NCBI GenBank assembly: GCA_031262285.1
Contig: JAISHZ010000192.1
Location: 1-7,316, forward strand
DNA from: Lachnospiraceae bacterium
Lineage (GTDB): Bacteria > Bacillota_A > Clostridia > Lachnospirales > Lachnospiraceae
DNA length: 7,316 nucleotides
Direction of reading: 5' to 3'
The notes beneath the pieces were generated by a model. That model ran no database searches and was not told the DNA's origin. It saw nothing but the letters and a program-made list of their open reading frames with translations. The translations under genes were made by a program, and so were the position numbers. Shown here one piece after another: positions 6,512 through 7,316 of this stretch; positions within the stretch are counted from its first letter, which is position 1, and every line of letters starts with the position of its first letter.

Positions 6512-6835
6512 TTATATCAGCAGATCGTCAATCATTTTCTTGGCCTCTTCCCAATCTTTTTTGCGTACATGATATGATTTTTTACCCTCTTCCGTAATAT
6601 GGTAATATCTGCGTCTGGCACCGCTATTCTCATTTCCCCAGTAGGCGGTGATGTAACCGGATTGTTCTAATCGGCGAAAAGCCGAGTAGAGCGTCGCCTC
6701 TTTCAACTCATATGTGTCAGCACATTTGCGGCTGATATCCTTGTTGATTTGGTAACCGTAGCTGTCTTGGTGAAACAAACTGGCCAATATTATGGTTTCA
6801 GTATGCCCCCGTAACACATCAGACGTTATGGACAT
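6512..6835 (-). CDS. PadR family transcriptional regulator
   Basis: The 107-residue protein is the typical size of short PadR regulators. The winged helix is clear: LASLFHQDSYGYQINKDI (about 18-34) forms the first helices. ELKEATLYSAFRRLEQSGYI (43-62) is the recognition-helix region, and GARRRYYHITEEGKK (72-86) is the wing. A charged helix (87-106) ends the protein and would form the dimer contact. The ribosome site is an almost perfect anti-16S match (AAAGGAGGTGA, 6840-6850) five bases before the ATG, implying efficient translation. PadR proteins are usually repressors that control their own operon; here the promoter carries an inverted repeat over its -10 region. Downstream on the same strand are the DUF1700-like and DUF4097 genes, the expected targets. 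The inducer is unknown. Confidence 0.93.
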   Translation of the reverse strand: MSITSDVLRGHTETIILASLFHQDSYGYQINKDISRKCADTYELKEATLYSAFRRLEQSGYITAYWGNENSGARRRYYHITEEGKKSYHVRKKDWEEAKKMIDDLLI

Positions 6836-6876
6836 CGATTCACCTCCTTTTGTGTTGCTTTCGTTTTTCTTGTTTT

Positions 6877-6893
6877 TATATTAGCGCGATATA
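6877..6893. promoter_or_regulatory. Candidate PadR operator
   Basis: TATAT (6877-6881) and ATATA (6889-6893) form a perfect inverted repeat centred on 6885 with a GC-rich 7-base core. It covers the -10 box and half the spacer of the padR promoter, the right place for autorepression. The arms are short and AT-rich, so chance cannot be excluded. Confidence 0.4.
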
Positions 6894-6906
6894 CTTCGCC
6901 TGTCAA
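6878..6906 (-). promoter_or_regulatory. Promoter of the padR operon
   Basis: A perfect TTGACA (6901-6906) and TAATAT (6878-6883) are separated by 17 bases on the minus strand. An A/T-rich run (6909-6926, A and T tracts) lies directly upstream of the -35 and could be an UP element. Transcription would start near 6871, leaving about a 35-base leader before the padR ATG. Confidence 0.9.
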
Positions 6907-6991
6907 GGTATTTTTGAAAAAAATGTATCTCAGCGAACACGTAAATTGCAACACAGAAAAACGCATGGATGATTTTGTTTTTCATTTAGTG

Positions 6992-6997
6992 TATAAT
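6992..6997 (+). promoter_or_regulatory. Plus-strand -10 box (TATAAT)
   Basis: A perfect TATAAT preceded directly by TG points toward the inverted repeats and short ORF on the right. No good -35 box is seen 16-18 bases upstream. If active, the start site near 7004 lies just before the dyad at 7015-7033, and the promoter diverges from the padR promoter. Confidence 0.4.
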
Positions 6998-7014
6998 TTT
7001 CATTGGCAAGGACA

Positions 7015-7033
7015 GTAAATACCAGATATTTAC
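7015..7033. repeat. Perfect inverted repeat GTAAATA-N5-TATTTAC
   Basis: GTAAATA (7015-7021) and TATTTAC (7027-7033) are perfect 7-bp arms around CCAGA. Its place just downstream of the TATAAT box suits a repressor operator. As part of a mobile-element end it could instead be a transposase-binding subterminal repeat. No regulator is identified. Confidence 0.5.
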
Positions 7034-7037
7034 AAAT

Positions 7038-7072
7038 CAAAAATAGGAAGTAGAGACTAAGTCTCCACTTCC
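7038..7072 (-). terminator. Strong hairpin with T-tract on the minus strand
   Basis: GGAAGT-A-GAGACT (7046-7058) and AGTCTC-C-ACTTCC (7060-7072) are 13-base arms with one mismatch and a single central base. On the minus strand the hairpin is followed by TATTTTTG (7038-7045), an intrinsic terminator for leftward transcription arriving from beyond the right edge. On the plus strand it would be a leader hairpin without T-tract. Confidence 0.65.
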
Positions 7073-7076
7073 CAAC

Positions 7077-7133
7077 CACATAGTTTTCCTCTATGATATT
7101 AATTGCGAGATTAAATCGTAAGGAGACTATGTG
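7077..7133 (+). promoter_or_regulatory. Long hairpin that sequesters the ribosome binding site of the 7134 ORF
   Basis: CACATAGT (7077-7084) pairs perfectly with ACTATGTG (7126-7133), whose last base touches the ATG. Inside, TTCCT (7086-7090) pairs with AGGAG (7121-7125), the core of the ribosome site AAGGAG (7120-7125). Pairing then continues, TATGAT (7092-7097) with ATCGTA (7115-7120), and TTAAT (7099-7103) with ATTAA (7110-7114). Single unpaired bases at 7085, 7091 and 7098 interrupt it. In RNA the Shine-Dalgarno would be buried. Confidence 0.65.
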
Positions 7134-7235
7134 ATGAACACTATTTTAGAGGAAAAGCAGATTTCATTCACGGAGTTGGAACAGAAAATTTACCATCAAG
7201 CTGTACTACAAATCCTTGGATGCCAATCTTGGTAA
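7134..7235 (+). pseudogene. Truncated ISLre2-like transposase N-terminus
   Basis: An ATG eight bases after AAGGAG opens 33 codons ending at TAA (7233-7235). The first 20 or so residues (…EKQISFTELEQKIY) resemble the start of ISLre2/UPF0236 transposases, which normally run past 400 residues and carry a DDE catalytic core. Here the likeness ends after the KIY motif and an unrelated tail of about 13 residues (HQAVLQILGCQSW) leads to the stop. So this looks like the 5' end of an element joined to other DNA, or one with an internal deletion. The identification rests on a short N-terminal match recalled from memory. Alternatively it is an unrelated frameshifted gene or a real 33-residue peptide. 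No terminal inverted repeat can be checked because the right side is outside the window. Confidence 0.45.
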
Positions 7236-7316
7236 AATGAACAGCCTGTTCAAATCCCTCAGCCCGGATTTTCAAGAGACCGCTCTCGCACAACTCGAAG
7301 CTTTGTCTGATTTGTA
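7150..7316 (+). other. Open frame running off the right edge, possible partial gene
   Basis: The +1 frame relative to the 7134 ORF has no stop from 7150 to the edge (55 codons). Its second half looks protein-like: KLYYKSLDANLGKM and then SLFKSLSPDFQETALAQLEAL, an amphipathic helical pattern. An ATG at 7237 lacks a ribosome site. I do not recognise the family. It could be the body of a gene whose start was replaced by the mobile-element fragment, or the continuation of the 7134 frame after a one-base frameshift. The minus strand is also open across part of this region, so coding status is uncertain. Confidence 0.35.

Noticed and set aside
7146..7240. Programmed ribosomal frameshift joining the two plus-strand frames
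   Set aside because: The needed shift is +1, while the A/T run near 7190 does not present an X XXY YYZ heptamer in the reading frame, and the downstream protein does not match the expected transposase.
7160..7316. Minus-strand open frame entering from the right edge (ends near 7170)
   Set aside because: It is open for about 48 codons but has no recognisable motif; it could be the tail of a gene ending before the 7038-7072 terminator, but the plus frame looks at least as protein-like, so no gene is called.

Overview
The window looks like chromosomal DNA of a Gram-positive, Clostridia-type Firmicute. The support is strong AGGAGG-type ribosome binding sites, a PadR / DUF1700-like / DUF4097 gene set, a zinc-ribbon membrane protein beside a condensation-type acyltransferase, and base composition that looks moderate by eye. 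Species cannot be told. Nearly every gene is on the minus strand, so the window reads biologically from right to left. Family names come from recognising motifs and gene order, not from a search.

Right edge (6907-7316): a plus-strand island. It holds a TATAAT box, three successive inverted repeats and a short ORF whose first 20 or so residues resemble the N-terminus of an ISLre2 (UPF0236) transposase. The resemblance stops after about 20 codons and a stop follows. A different frame is then open to the window edge. This looks like a truncated or rearranged mobile-element end.

5603-6906 and 4397-5455: a padR operon read leftward: a PadR-family repressor with a consensus promoter, a four-pass membrane protein with a helical N-terminal domain (DUF1700/HAAS-like), and a membrane-anchored DUF4097 beta-repeat protein whose turn motif recurs every 9 residues. 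An array of eight 11-12 bp units, flanked by near-identical 17 bp direct repeats, lies between the first two genes. The operon appears to end in a hairpin terminator fused to the promoter of the next unit.

4080-4338: a monocistronic tRNA-Leu(CAG) with a near-consensus promoter and a strong intrinsic terminator.

817-3984: a three-gene lipid/ester neighbourhood: an HHxxxDG acyltransferase, an 11-bp-spaced zinc-ribbon six-pass membrane protein, then an HSL-type alpha/beta hydrolase. An acyl-transfer enzyme, a membrane partner and an esterase together suggest a small acyl-ester metabolic module; the substrate is unknown.

1-698: the N-terminal two thirds of a dGTPase-family HD hydrolase running off the left edge. 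In many clostridia this gene precedes dnaG and the primary sigma factor gene, which may lie just outside.
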